Counted from the first letter of the stretch, positions 6,599 through 13,790 are shown. The stretch is 13,957 bases of DNA from CAYZJD01 sp964478455 (GCA_964478455.1 CAYZJD010000085.1:1-13957), one strand, 5' to 3'. Translations and numbers: made by a program. Notes: a model not told the origin generated them from the sequence alone.

Positions 6599-8590
6599 AT
6601 GATCATCCTCCGGCTCGCGTCCCTGACCTTGGCCGCCGGTCTCGCATGGGCGCAGCCCACGGTGGCGCCGACTCCGGCGCGCGTCGGGAAGATTCGCGGC
6701 GAGGATATCGGAGGATTCAACGTGGTGAACTCCTTCGAGACCGGTTACCGCTTCCGCTCGGTCGGCGGCGACCTGGGCAAGTACCGTAGCGATGTGAACT
6801 TCGGCAACGGCGTCCGGCTCCTCGGCAGCTTCCTGAGCGTGCACTCCAAGGAGGGGCACGGCCGGCTGTTCGACGAGATCGTGCTCTCGACGCAAGGCCT
6901 CGGCAACGACCCGTACCAGTTCTCCTCATTCCGGATTCAAAAGAACCGGCTTTACCGCTACGATTTCACCTGGCGGCTCAACGAGTACGTCAACCCGGCG
7001 CTGGCGGTGGCGGGAGGCCGGCACCTGATGAACACCAGCCGCCGGCTCCAGGACCACGACCTGACTCTGCTGCCGCAGTCGCGTTTCAAGCTCTTCCTGA
7101 GCTACACGCGGAACAAGCAGGACGGGCCGGGGCTCGTTACGGTGCAGCAGTTCGACGGCGCTGGAGATGAGTTTCCTCTCTTTGCGGACATCCGGCGGAC
7201 GCGCAACGAATACCGGCTCGGCGGCGAGATCGGGCTCTGGGGATTGCGTCTCAACGTGCTTCGGGGCTGGGACCGCTTCCAGGAAGATACTCCGGTCTCG
7301 CTTGGCGCTCCGAGCGCCGGCGACAACCCCCGCGACCTGACCGCGCTCGATAGCCTCCGCCGCTCGGAGCCGTATCGAGGAACGACCCCTTACTCGCGCG
7401 TGAGCCTGCTTAGCGAACACTCGAGGTGGTTCGCCGTAAGCGGACGCTTTACCCAAGCGCTCAGGCGGCGCAGCTTTGCCTTCGACGAAGCAGCGCAGGG
7501 AACGGATGGATTCGGCGGCGTCAGAAACCGCCAGATCCTCGTCGCCGGGGACGGCCGAAGGCCTGTTACGACCGGAAGCCTGACGCTCAGCCTGCTCCCG
7601 TCGGGACGCTTCACCGTAGCCAACCATCTCGCGTTCCATCACACCCGCATGGAAGGGGACTCCGCGTACCGCGAGATCAACAACAGCACGCTCCTCGGGC
7701 CGCTCCTGTTCTTCCGGTATCTCGGCATCCGGACGCTGGCGAACACGACGGACGCGACGCTGCGGGCGGCAAGGTGGCTCTCGCTGTACGGCGGCTATCA
7801 ATACTCAACCAGGCGGATTCGCACCGTGGAGCAGTTCGCGCTCCAGGCCAATGTCGAGCGCACCCGCACCGAACAAAACAACCGGATCCACGCCGGGCTC
7901 GCCGGCGTGCAGATCCAGCCGGTGAAGCCGCTGGCGTTCCGGCTCGACGCCGAGATTGGCCGCGCCGACCGGCCGTTTCTTCCGATCGGCGAACGGAACT
8001 ATCACGCCCTCGGCGCCCGGGCGCGCTACCGGACGCGCACGCTGCAAATCTCCGCCGCGGCAAGGACGAGCTACAACTTCAACTCCGCGTCGCTCACAAG
8101 TCACAGCTCGAAATCGCGCGCTTACTCAGTCGATGCGGCCTGGACCCCGAGGGACTGGTTCGCTGTCGACGCGGGTTACTCCAAGCGGCGCCTCGACACG
8201 GTCTCCGGAATCGCCTACTTCGCTTCGTCCGAGTTCATCCGCAGCGAGCAGTCGCTCTATCTCAGCCATCTCCACGCGGCGAGCCTCGGCGCGCGCGTCG
8301 GCATCCGGAGCCGCGCCGATCTCTACTTCGGCTACAGCCACGTCGAAGACACCGGCGACGGCCGCAGCGCGCCCGCCGCCGGTGTGGGAGGATCGGCCAA
8401 CCCGGTGTTCCTATCGGGGCAAACGTTCCCGGTGGCGTTCCGCTCGCCGCTGGGGCGGTTGTCCCTCCGGCTGCACGAGCGGCTGCGGTGGAACTTCGGC
8501 TACCAGTATTACGGCTATCGCGAGAATTTCCTCGCCGAGCGAGGCTACCGGGCGCACACCGGGTACACCAGCGTGCTATGGTCGTTCTGA
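6599..8590 (+). CDS. MtrB/PioB-like outer-membrane beta-barrel of a porin-cytochrome conduit
   Basis: This 663-residue outer-membrane barrel would form the sheath around the decaheme cytochrome, letting electrons cross the outer membrane. It starts at ATG 6599 with a clean signal peptide (MIILRLASLTLAAGLAWA, then QP). The open frame extends to 6362, but that part lies inside the cytochrome gene. The mature part is a long run of alternating strands rich in Tyr, Arg and Phe (NSFETGYRFRSVGGDLGKYR; FSSFRIQKNRLYRYDFTW; RFKLFLSYTRNKQDGPG; LSLYGGYQYSTRRIRTVEQF; NFGYQYYGYRENF) and ends in SVLWSF, with the terminal Phe expected for BAM-dependent insertion. Length and strand pattern fit 26-28-stranded MtrB/PioB proteins. 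The N-terminal CXXC of Shewanella MtrB is not seen. It starts 11 nt after the cytochrome stop. Barrel nature is strong; the specific family rests on length plus the decaheme neighbour. Confidence 0.82.
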   Translation: MIILRLASLTLAAGLAWAQPTVAPTPARVGKIRGEDIGGFNVVNSFETGYRFRSVGGDLGKYRSDVNFGNGVRLLGSFLSVHSKEGHGRLFDEIVLSTQGLGNDPYQFSSFRIQKNRLYRYDFTWRLNEYVNPALAVAGGRHLMNTSRRLQDHDLTLLPQSRFKLFLSYTRNKQDGPGLVTVQQFDGAGDEFPLFADIRRTRNEYRLGGEIGLWGLRLNVLRGWDRFQEDTPVSLGAPSAGDNPRDLTALDSLRRSEPYRGTTPYSRVSLLSEHSRWFAVSGRFTQALRRRSFAFDEAAQGTDGFGGVRNRQILVAGDGRRPVTTGSLTLSLLPSGRFTVANHLAFHHTRMEGDSAYREINNSTLLGPLLFFRYLGIRTLANTTDATLRAARWLSLYGGYQYSTRRIRTVEQFALQANVERTRTEQNNRIHAGLAGVQIQPVKPLAFRLDAEIGRADRPFLPIGERNYHALGARARYRTRTLQISAAARTSYNFNSASLTSHSSKSRAYSVDAAWTPRDWFAVDAGYSKRRLDTVSGIAYFASSEFIRSEQSLYLSHLHAASLGARVGIRSRADLYFGYSHVEDTGDGRSAPAAGVGGSANPVFLSGQTFPVAFRSPLGRLSLRLHERLRWNFGYQYYGYRENFLAERGYRAHTGYTSVLWSF

Positions 8591-8596
8591 TCGGTC

Positions 8597-8950
8597 ATGG
8601 GCTTTCGCTTCACGCTCTTCAACAGCGTCACGCTGTTCCTCCTTGGGCTGACCGTGCTGACCATCGCCGGCTTCGCCAGAAGGAAGCTGAGCCGCAACTG
8701 GCCGTTTCTTTACTATCTCCTGGTTCTGGGCTATTGGGCGGCGTTCAAGTATTCCCTCAACACCTACTGGGTCTTCGGCGGGCTGGCTGCGGGCCTGCTA
8801 CTGCGGTTCCTGCCGGAAGGACGCCCGGCCCAGGTGCTCTGGTGGGCTGAACTCATTGCGCTCGGCTACATTCTCCTGCGCCTCGTGGATCTGCTCACCG
8901 GCGGTGCGCTCTTCTACTACTTCTTCATCGGCAGTCCCGCCTCCTGGTAG
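8597..8950 (+). CDS. 117-residue polytopic membrane protein linked to the conduit genes (unrecognised)
   Basis: This small inner-membrane protein has about four hydrophobic spans: residues 5-27 (FTLFNSVTLFLLGLTVLTIA), 35-54, 56-72 and 80-110 (ALGYILLRLVDLL, GGALFYYFF). Short basic turns (ARRKLSR, after span 1) suggest a cytoplasmic loop there. It has no heme motif, no conserved pair of membrane histidines for b-type heme, and no family I can name. ATG 8597 comes 6 nt after the barrel stop with only a poor Shine-Dalgarno (GATCGG), so translation probably depends on coupling to the barrel gene. That spacing ties it to the porin-cytochrome unit, where a small membrane protein could help biogenesis or donor docking, but this is inference. 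Its last 34 nt overlap the 3' end of the rhodanese gene on the opposite strand. Confidence 0.75.
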   Translation: MGFRFTLFNSVTLFLLGLTVLTIAGFARRKLSRNWPFLYYLLVLGYWAAFKYSLNTYWVFGGLAAGLLLRFLPEGRPAQVLWWAELIALGYILLRLVDLLTGGALFYYFFIGSPASW

Positions 8951-9297
8951 GCGCGCCAGCCGCCGTCCAGTGAGATGACGCCGCTGTAGCCCATTTTCTG
9001 GAGCGAATCAGCCGAGAGCGCCGACCGGTATCCCCCGCCGCAGTACAGCACCATCTTCGTGCTCTTGTCCGGCACGCGCGTCTCGATGTCCCGCTCGAGA
9101 ATGCCGCGGCCGATGTGGATCGCGCCGGCGGCGTGGGCGGCGGCCCATTCGCTCTCCTCTCGTATGTCGATCGACAGGAACTGCTCGCCGGAGCCGCGCA
9201 TGCGCTGGTACTCTTCGATGTCGATCTGCCGGATCCGCGACTTGGCGTCGTTGACCAACGCGAGGAAGCCGGGATTGTGCTGCTTGTGCTGTGTCAT
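8917..9297 (-). CDS. Single-domain rhodanese-like sulfurtransferase
   Basis: This 126-residue cytoplasmic protein with one rhodanese domain would move sulfane sulfur through a cysteine persulfide. Residues about 20-124 hold the whole domain: I-D-I-E-E-Y start, DIREESEW (44-51), AGAIHIGRG (57-65), the active-site loop LYCGGGYRS with Cys86 and six-residue-loop topology, and the closing helix SLDGGWRAYQEAGLP. The catalytic Cys is present, so it should be an active enzyme rather than a degenerate regulator; acceptor and donor cannot be told from sequence. It is the last gene of the minus-strand operon. Its ATG overlaps the murA stop (ATGA), so it is translationally coupled to murA. A link to peptidoglycan synthesis is not expected from family knowledge and may only reflect shared transcription. 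Confidence 0.93.
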   Translation of the reverse strand: MTQHKQHNPGFLALVNDAKSRIRQIDIEEYQRMRGSGEQFLSIDIREESEWAAAHAAGAIHIGRGILERDIETRVPDKSTKMVLYCGGGYRSALSADSLQKMGYSGVISLDGGWRAYQEAGLPMKK

Positions 9298-10556
9298 TTC
9301 CCCTTCACCCTCCGGATGTTCGCGCCGACTGCGCCCAGTTTCCGCTCGATTCGCTCGTAGCCCCGGTCGATGTGATAGACGCGGTCCACCATGGTTTCCC
9401 CGCCGGCCACCAGCGCCGCCAGCACGAGCGAGGCGCTGGCGCGGAGGTCGGAGGCCAGGACCTCGGCGCCGCTCAAAGACCGCGGGCCGGCCACGATCGC
9501 CTGGCGCCCCTCGATGCGGATGTTAGCGCCCATGCGCATCAGCTCGAGGGCGTGCATGAAGCGGTTTTCGAAGATCGTTTCGGTGATGAACGAAATGCCC
9601 TCGGCCTGCGTCATCAGGGCCATGTACTGCGCCTGGAGATCGGTGGCGAATCCCGGATATTCCTCGGTGGTCACGTCGGCGGACTTGAGGCGACCGGAGG
9701 CGCGCACGCGGAGCGCGTCGGGGCCGGACTCGATCACGTCCGCGCCGGCTTGCCGCAGTTTCAGAACCAACGCGTGCACATGCTCCGGCGCGCAGCCGGT
9801 CACCTCAAGATCGCCGCCGGTGATGGCTCCGGCGATAAGGAACGTGCCGGCCTCGATGCGGTCGGGAATGATCGCGTGTTCGGCACCGTGCAGGTGCTTC
9901 ACGCCCTGGACGCGAACCGTCGAACTGCCCGCGCCTTCGATGCGGGCGCCCATCTTGGTGAGCAGCGCCGCCAGGTCAGCCACCTCCGGTTCGCGCGCGG
10001 CGTTCTCGACCACCGTCTCCCCCTCGGCGAGCACCGCGGCCATCAGCACGTCTTCGGTTCCGGTCACCGTGATCCGGTCGAAGTGCACGAACCCGCCGCG
10101 GAGCCCGTTCGGCGCTTCGGCCTCGATGTAGCCGTGCTCCTGGCGAATCCGCGCGCCGAGCTGCTCGAGCCCGGCCAGGTGGAGATTGATCGGCCGAGCG
10201 CCGATGGCGCAGCCCCCGGGAAGCGACACCCGGGCGCGGCCGCAACGAGCCGCCAGCGGGCCAAGCACCAGACTCGACGCCCGCATGGTCTTCACCAGGT
10301 CGTAGGGCGCCTCGGGCGAGGCGACCTCGGACACCTGGACGCGGTAGGTTCCATTCTTCGCCTTCACCCAGGCGCCGCAGCGCTCGAGGAGCTTGCTCAT
10401 TGTCTGGATGTCGCGAACGTGCGGGATGCGGTGGAGGACGACGGGCTCATCGGTGAGGAGGCAGGCAGCCAGCGCCGGCAACGCGGAATTCTTCGCCCCA
10501 CTCGTCGGGATCTGGCCCTCCAGGCGGACGCCGCCGCGGATCAGGAACTTATCCAT
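9294..10556 (-). CDS. murA: UDP-N-acetylglucosamine 1-carboxyvinyltransferase MurA
   Basis: MurA catalyses the first committed step of peptidoglycan synthesis in the cytoplasm, adding enolpyruvate from PEP to UDP-GlcNAc. The 420-residue product is normal length. The start is set at MDKFLIRGG; the frame stays open 29 codons further, but that part lies within murQ. Key residues are visible: Lys22-Asn23 in SGAKNSALP, Arg92 in MRASSLVLGP, the loop Cys116 in SLPGGCAIGARPINLHL (equivalent to E. coli Cys115, so fosfomycin-sensitive type), Asp306 in ATDLQAQ and Arg398 in YHIDRGYERIE. A GAGGTG Shine-Dalgarno lies 7 nt before the ATG inside the murQ end. The start overlaps the murQ stop by 8 nt, and its stop overlaps the rhodanese start by 4 nt. 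Whether this is the only murA of the genome cannot be told here. Confidence 0.98.
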   Translation of the reverse strand: MDKFLIRGGVRLEGQIPTSGAKNSALPALAACLLTDEPVVLHRIPHVRDIQTMSKLLERCGAWVKAKNGTYRVQVSEVASPEAPYDLVKTMRASSLVLGPLAARCGRARVSLPGGCAIGARPINLHLAGLEQLGARIRQEHGYIEAEAPNGLRGGFVHFDRITVTGTEDVLMAAVLAEGETVVENAAREPEVADLAALLTKMGARIEGAGSSTVRVQGVKHLHGAEHAIIPDRIEAGTFLIAGAITGGDLEVTGCAPEHVHALVLKLRQAGADVIESGPDALRVRASGRLKSADVTTEEYPGFATDLQAQYMALMTQAEGISFITETIFENRFMHALELMRMGANIRIEGRQAIVAGPRSLSGAEVLASDLRASASLVLAALVAGGETMVDRVYHIDRGYERIERKLGAVGANIRRVKGK

Positions 10557-11442
10557 TGCGAAACACCTCGGAAACACGGCCGCCGGACGCCTCCAGCCGC
10601 CGCTCGGCCTCCTGGCGATCCACGCCGAGGCGAGCCATGACAATTGCTGCTCTTACGCTGCCACCAGCGGCGTCGAGCAACTCCGCTGCGCGGCGCTCGT
10701 CCACCCCACTTGCTGCTGCGATGACCCGCCGCGCGCGGTCGATCAGCTTCGCGTTCGTCGGCCGGACGTTCACCATCAGGTTGCCGAAGACGTGGCCCAG
10801 GCGGATCATCACGGCGGTCGAGATCATGTTCAGAACGAGCTTGGTGGCGGTGCCGGCCTTCATCCGCGTGGAGCCGGCGAGGATCTCCGGTCCGGGCAAG
10901 GGGGCGATCGCGATGTCCACTACTCTCGAAAGCTCCGAGTCCGGAGTGCAACAGATGCCGGCGGTCACCGCGCCGAGCTTTCGCGCCGCGGCCACCGCGC
11001 CCAGAACGTACGGAGTCCGGCCGCTGGCGGCGATGCCAACGAGCACGTCGTTAGCGGTGAATCCGCGCTCGAGCAGGTCGCGCGCGCCCGCTTCGGGATC
11101 GTCTTCGCTCGCTTCTGTCGATTGCCAGAGCGCCCCCTCCCCCCCGGCGATGACGGCCTGCACCACGTCGGGAGAAACGCTGAACGTCGGCGGGCACTCG
11201 GCGGCGTCCAGAACGCCGAGGCGACCGCTCGTGCCGGCGCCGATGTAAAACAGCCGGCCGCCGCGCCGGATAGCGGCCACAATTGCCTCCACGGCTTCCG
11301 CGATCCGCGGTATCTCGGGTGTGACGGCCTTGGCGACCTTAAGGTCTTCCGCGTTGGCGATGCGCAGGATCTGTTCGGTTGGGAGCGCGTCGATGCCCTC
11401 CGAAGCCGGGTTGCGCTGCTCAGTCAGCAGATTCTCGAGCAT
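10549..11442 (-). CDS. murQ: N-acetylmuramic acid 6-phosphate etherase MurQ
   Basis: MurQ cleaves the lactyl ether of MurNAc-6-phosphate to give GlcNAc-6-phosphate and D-lactate, a step in recycling of cell-wall sugars. The 297-residue length matches E. coli MurQ (298). An SIS sugar-phosphate isomerase domain is clear: NLLTEQRNPASEGID at the N-terminus, the phosphate-binding/catalytic block FYIGAGTSGRLGVLDAAECP with Glu82 as the acid/base residue, the second acidic site TEASEDD (Glu113), LVGIAASGRTPYVLGA, and AGSTRMKAGTATKLVLNM. The C-terminal three-helix part (VDERRAAELLDAAGGSVRAA) is complete. ATG 11442 lies 4 nt after the upstream stop and has no Shine-Dalgarno, indicating termination-reinitiation. 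The product can feed back, after deacetylation and the GlmM/GlmU steps, to UDP-GlcNAc, the substrate of the next gene's enzyme. No MurNAc kinase or PTS gene is present in the window. Confidence 0.97.
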   Translation of the reverse strand: MLENLLTEQRNPASEGIDALPTEQILRIANAEDLKVAKAVTPEIPRIAEAVEAIVAAIRRGGRLFYIGAGTSGRLGVLDAAECPPTFSVSPDVVQAVIAGGEGALWQSTEASEDDPEAGARDLLERGFTANDVLVGIAASGRTPYVLGAVAAARKLGAVTAGICCTPDSELSRVVDIAIAPLPGPEILAGSTRMKAGTATKLVLNMISTAVMIRLGHVFGNLMVNVRPTNAKLIDRARRVIAAASGVDERRAAELLDAAGGSVRAAIVMARLGVDRQEAERRLEASGGRVSEVFRNG

Positions 11443-11446
11443 GGAA

Positions 11447-12286
11447 TCAGGAGAGCACGCCCGCCTTGCGCATCACCTCAGCGGTGGTACGCAGACCGAG
11501 CTTCGCACCTTCCTCGGGCGGCATGTCCTTGAGGCCGCGGCCAAAGATCTCCGGGCTGACGCCGTCGTCGTAACCTCCTTGCTGGACCGCCTTGAAGAAA
11601 GCCACAAGGTCGATGACGCCTTCGCCCGGCATGAGCCTCTCGCTATCGACGATTTTCTCCGGCGGCAGGTCCGGCGCGTCGGCCACCTGCACGTGGACAA
11701 TCCTCCCGGCCTTGCCCGCGCCGACGATTTGATCGAGCGTTCCTCCGGCGTGGCGCCAGTGCCAGGAGTCGAGCATCACGCCGACGTTCGGACCACACTC
11801 CCCGGCAAATTCCAGCATCTCGTCCATCCGCCAGATGAACTCGTGCGGGAAGCGCTTGCGGAGATGAAGCGGGCCGAGGAACTCGAGGGCCAGGCGCACG
11901 CCGGATTTTTTCAGCACGTCTGAGCACGCGCGGAACCGGTCGAGATAGATCTTCCGCAACTCCTCCTTCGGAGTCTCGCTCGACGACATGATCCATGTAG
12001 CCATACGCGGGCAACCGATGGAGGCGGAGAAATGGGCTGCCTCGCCGAGCTTCTTCAGACTCTCCCGGAACGTGGCGTCGTCCTTGCGGAACTCGACGGG
12101 GAGACCGACCACCGCGGGCTTCAACCTCAGTTCCTTCAGTAGCGCGCGCGTCGAGTCAATGCCCTCGTTCATCGCCTTGCCGAGATCGACATCCACACCG
12201 CCATAGCCGAGGCGCGAGGCCAAGTGAGCAAATTCGGGCCAGGGCACGCGCCCCGCCGTCAGCGTCCCATTCAGCGCAACGTACAT
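11447..12286 (-). CDS. Xylose-isomerase-like TIM-barrel protein (sugar isomerase/epimerase family)
   Basis: This 279-residue cytoplasmic protein belongs to the AP_endonuc_2/xylose-isomerase-like TIM-barrel superfamily, which includes sugar epimerases and inosose dehydratases/isomerases. The likely divalent-metal ligands can be traced: Glu135 in LALEFLGP, Asp173 and His176 in VMLDSWHWRHAG, His198 in RIVHVQVADAP, and Glu246 in GVSPEIFG. The substrate cannot be named. No signal peptide is seen. ATG 12286 is chosen because GGAG sits 5 nt upstream; the GTG at 12292 overlaps that Shine-Dalgarno. It is the first gene of the minus-strand operon, its leader beginning directly at the edge of the inverted-repeat element, and it ends 4 nt before murQ. 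Its place beside murQ suggests an amino-sugar or sugar-acid substrate, but this is only context. Confidence 0.88.
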   Translation of the reverse strand: MYVALNGTLTAGRVPWPEFAHLASRLGYGGVDVDLGKAMNEGIDSTRALLKELRLKPAVVGLPVEFRKDDATFRESLKKLGEAAHFSASIGCPRMATWIMSSSETPKEELRKIYLDRFRACSDVLKKSGVRLALEFLGPLHLRKRFPHEFIWRMDEMLEFAGECGPNVGVMLDSWHWRHAGGTLDQIVGAGKAGRIVHVQVADAPDLPPEKIVDSERLMPGEGVIDLVAFFKAVQQGGYDDGVSPEIFGRGLKDMPPEEGAKLGLRTTAEVMRKAGVLS

Positions 12287-12299
12287 TGGCACTCCAATC

Positions 12300-12457
12300 T
12301 AACCACCAAGACACCAAGGCACCAAGACACCGAGAAAGGAAAAAAGAGAATCGAAACACGCCGAGCCTTCCTGCTATATGAGTTGCCCTCCTTGGGTAAA
12401 GCACTTGGCATAATAGGGTCTTTTTTGCTTCTTTGTGTCTTGGTGTCTTGGTGGTTA
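12300..12457. repeat. 158-bp inverted-repeat element with 8-nt periodic arms (NCACCAAG units)
   Basis: The first 19 bp, TAACCACCAAGACACCAAG (12300-12318), are repeated exactly in reverse complement at 12439-12457. The left arm has four tandem 8-mers (CCACCAAG, ACACCAAG, GCACCAAG, ACACCGAG; 12303-12334). The right arm has three (12431-12454), and both then run into A-rich tracts on their inner side. The core of about 100 bp holds no gene. Such 'CCAAGACACCAAG' arrays occur in several environmental phyla as far as I recall. No transposase or target duplication is visible. The right arm supplies the aminotransferase stop codon. Confidence 0.85.
12373..12400 (-). promoter_or_regulatory. Possible sigma70-type promoter inside the repeat core
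   Basis: Read on the minus strand, TTTACC (12400-12395), a 16-nt spacer and TATAGC (12378-12373) give four of six matches at each box. It would drive the TIM-barrel/murQ/murA/rhodanese operon with a leader of about 80 nt containing the left repeat arm. This is a weak match in AT-richer DNA and could be chance. Confidence 0.22.
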
Positions 12458-13768
12458 ATAGTTCTTTTCCCTCTCCACGCGCGGGCGCTCGGCGCGGCTC
12501 ATCGATTTCTGGCGCGCCAGCGCCGGGTCGGCCTTGGCCAAATCATCCAGATTCGCCATAACCTTCTGCACGGCACGGGCAATATCCTCCACGTCCGCCT
12601 CGCCGCCGAGCAGCAGGAATTGCGGCAGCCACACCGCTTCGCGATACGCCGCCTTCTCGGAGACGGGGCAGTGGAACGCCCGGTAATCGACCGGCCGCTC
12701 GCGGCCTAGCGATAGCTGCGGGAACTCCTCCGGTGTCACTCTGAAAAGGTCGCTGCGGTAAACGGGTTCATAAAAGCGGCCGTCGCAGGGGATTCCTTCG
12801 GCGTCGAGCGCAGCCGCGAACAAGTCCCGGGAAACGCGGCCGTCCTTTGGCTGGTACTGGAAAACGTAGTTGTAGATGTGCTCGCGCGTTTGCCGGGTCT
12901 GGGGCGGCAGCGGCCGGATGCCAGGAACCTCCGCCAGAGCCTTCGTAAGCAGGGCGGCGTTGCGCGAGCGGAGCCCGGCCAGCTCGGGAAGCTGTTCCAG
13001 TTGTCCCAGCAACACGGCGGCCTGGAACTCGGTCATGCGGTAGTTCGAGCCGGTCATGCGCCGCTTGAACTGGTCGGTGACGCTGGCGCGGCCGCAATTG
13101 ACGATGGTTTCGACCAGTTCGTGGCAATCCAGGCGGTTGGTGATGATAATGCCGCCCTCGCCCGCGGTCATCAGCTTGCTTGACTGAAGGCTGAAGCAGC
13201 CGAAGTCGCCCATCGAGCCCGCGCCCCGCCCGTTGAACTGTCCGCCGTGCGCATGGGCGCAGTCTTCGATCACGATGAGATCGCGCTCAACGGCGAGGTT
13301 GACCAGCGCGTCCATGTCCGCGAAGCGCATCGCCAGGTGCACCGGCAACAGGGCCTTGGTGCGTGGGGTGATTGCCTGTCGCGCCGCTTCGACATCGAGG
13401 CAGTAAGTGTCCAGGTCGATATCGGCGAACACGGGAACAGCGCCCGCATCGAGGACGGCCGTGGCGGTGCCGTCCCATGTGTAGGCCGGTAGGATCACCT
13501 CGTCGCCGAAGCGGATGCCCGCGGCTTTCAGGGCGATGGTGATCGCGTGAGTGCCGTTGGTGACCGCGCAGCCGTACTGCGCGCCATGATAGGCCGCGAA
13601 CCTCTGCGCGAATTCGGCTGCCAGCCGGTTCGGGAACGGATACCCACCCCAGTTGCCGCTATCCAGAACCGCGAGCAGGCGCTCACGGTCGCCGGGATTT
13701 GGGCGAGGCCATTGGGGAAAGGACCTCGCTCGGACGGGACCGCCGCCGAGGATTGCGAGTCTGCTCAT
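12455..13768 (-). CDS. DegT/DnrJ/EryC1/StrS-family PLP aminotransferase
   Basis: This 437-residue PLP-dependent aminotransferase belongs to the group that aminates keto sugars or inososes for surface glycans and aminoglycoside-like compounds. The start at MSRLAILGGGPVR is the classic N-terminus of the family; the frame is open further upstream but without family signal. Visible landmarks are VTNGTHAITIALKAAGI (substrate/PLP phosphate region), DEVILPAYTWDGTATAVL, the PLP-ring Asp169 in VIEDCAHAHGG, the Schiff-base Lys198 in FSLQSSKLMTAGEGGI, and SNYRMTEFQAAVLLGQLEQL. The overall pattern is nearest to the inosose/StsC-like and sugar aminotransferase branches, but the substrate is undetermined. 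No Shine-Dalgarno precedes ATG 13768. The stop TAA and last bases lie in the right arm of the inverted-repeat element. The downstream operon contains a TIM-barrel sugar isomerase, a possible pathway partner. Confidence 0.93.
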   Translation of the reverse strand: MSRLAILGGGPVRARSFPQWPRPNPGDRERLLAVLDSGNWGGYPFPNRLAAEFAQRFAAYHGAQYGCAVTNGTHAITIALKAAGIRFGDEVILPAYTWDGTATAVLDAGAVPVFADIDLDTYCLDVEAARQAITPRTKALLPVHLAMRFADMDALVNLAVERDLIVIEDCAHAHGGQFNGRGAGSMGDFGCFSLQSSKLMTAGEGGIIITNRLDCHELVETIVNCGRASVTDQFKRRMTGSNYRMTEFQAAVLLGQLEQLPELAGLRSRNAALLTKALAEVPGIRPLPPQTRQTREHIYNYVFQYQPKDGRVSRDLFAAALDAEGIPCDGRFYEPVYRSDLFRVTPEEFPQLSLGRERPVDYRAFHCPVSEKAAYREAVWLPQFLLLGGEADVEDIARAVQKVMANLDDLAKADPALARQKSMSRAERPRVEREKNY

Positions 13769-13781
13769 GGGAACTACTATC

Positions 13782-13790
13782 TTAATAGCA
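13782..13790 (-). promoter_or_regulatory. Possible extended -10 box close to the aminotransferase start
   Basis: On the minus strand the 9-mer TGCTATTAA (13790-13782) resembles an extended -10 element (TG-N-TATAAT, four of six in the hexamer). It lies only 13 nt before ATG 13768, which would give a leader of a few bases. That agrees with the absence of a Shine-Dalgarno. The 14-bp palindrome at 13800-13813 lies about where the -35 would be. Confidence 0.2.

Noticed and set aside
7426..8850. 474-codon plus-strand ORF overlapping the barrel and the 117-residue gene.
   Set aside because: It is an alternate frame rich in Arg/Pro/Ala with no strand pattern, signal or motif; the barrel frame ends in a proper C-terminal Phe.
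9291..10640. Long plus-strand ORF of 449 codons opposite murA.
   Set aside because: It is a shadow of the high-GC murA gene; its His/Arg/Ala-rich translation has no recognisable motif, while the minus strand encodes a complete MurA.
12300..12457. CRISPR array or IS element as an explanation of the repeats.
   Set aside because: Units are contiguous 8-mers without spacers, and no cas gene, transposase or target duplication is visible.
12224..12709. Plus-strand ORF crossing the repeat element (includes LCVLVSWWLIVLF).
   Set aside because: The hydrophobic stretch is just the translation of the repeat arm, the rest lies antisense to the aminotransferase, and there is no ribosome-binding site.
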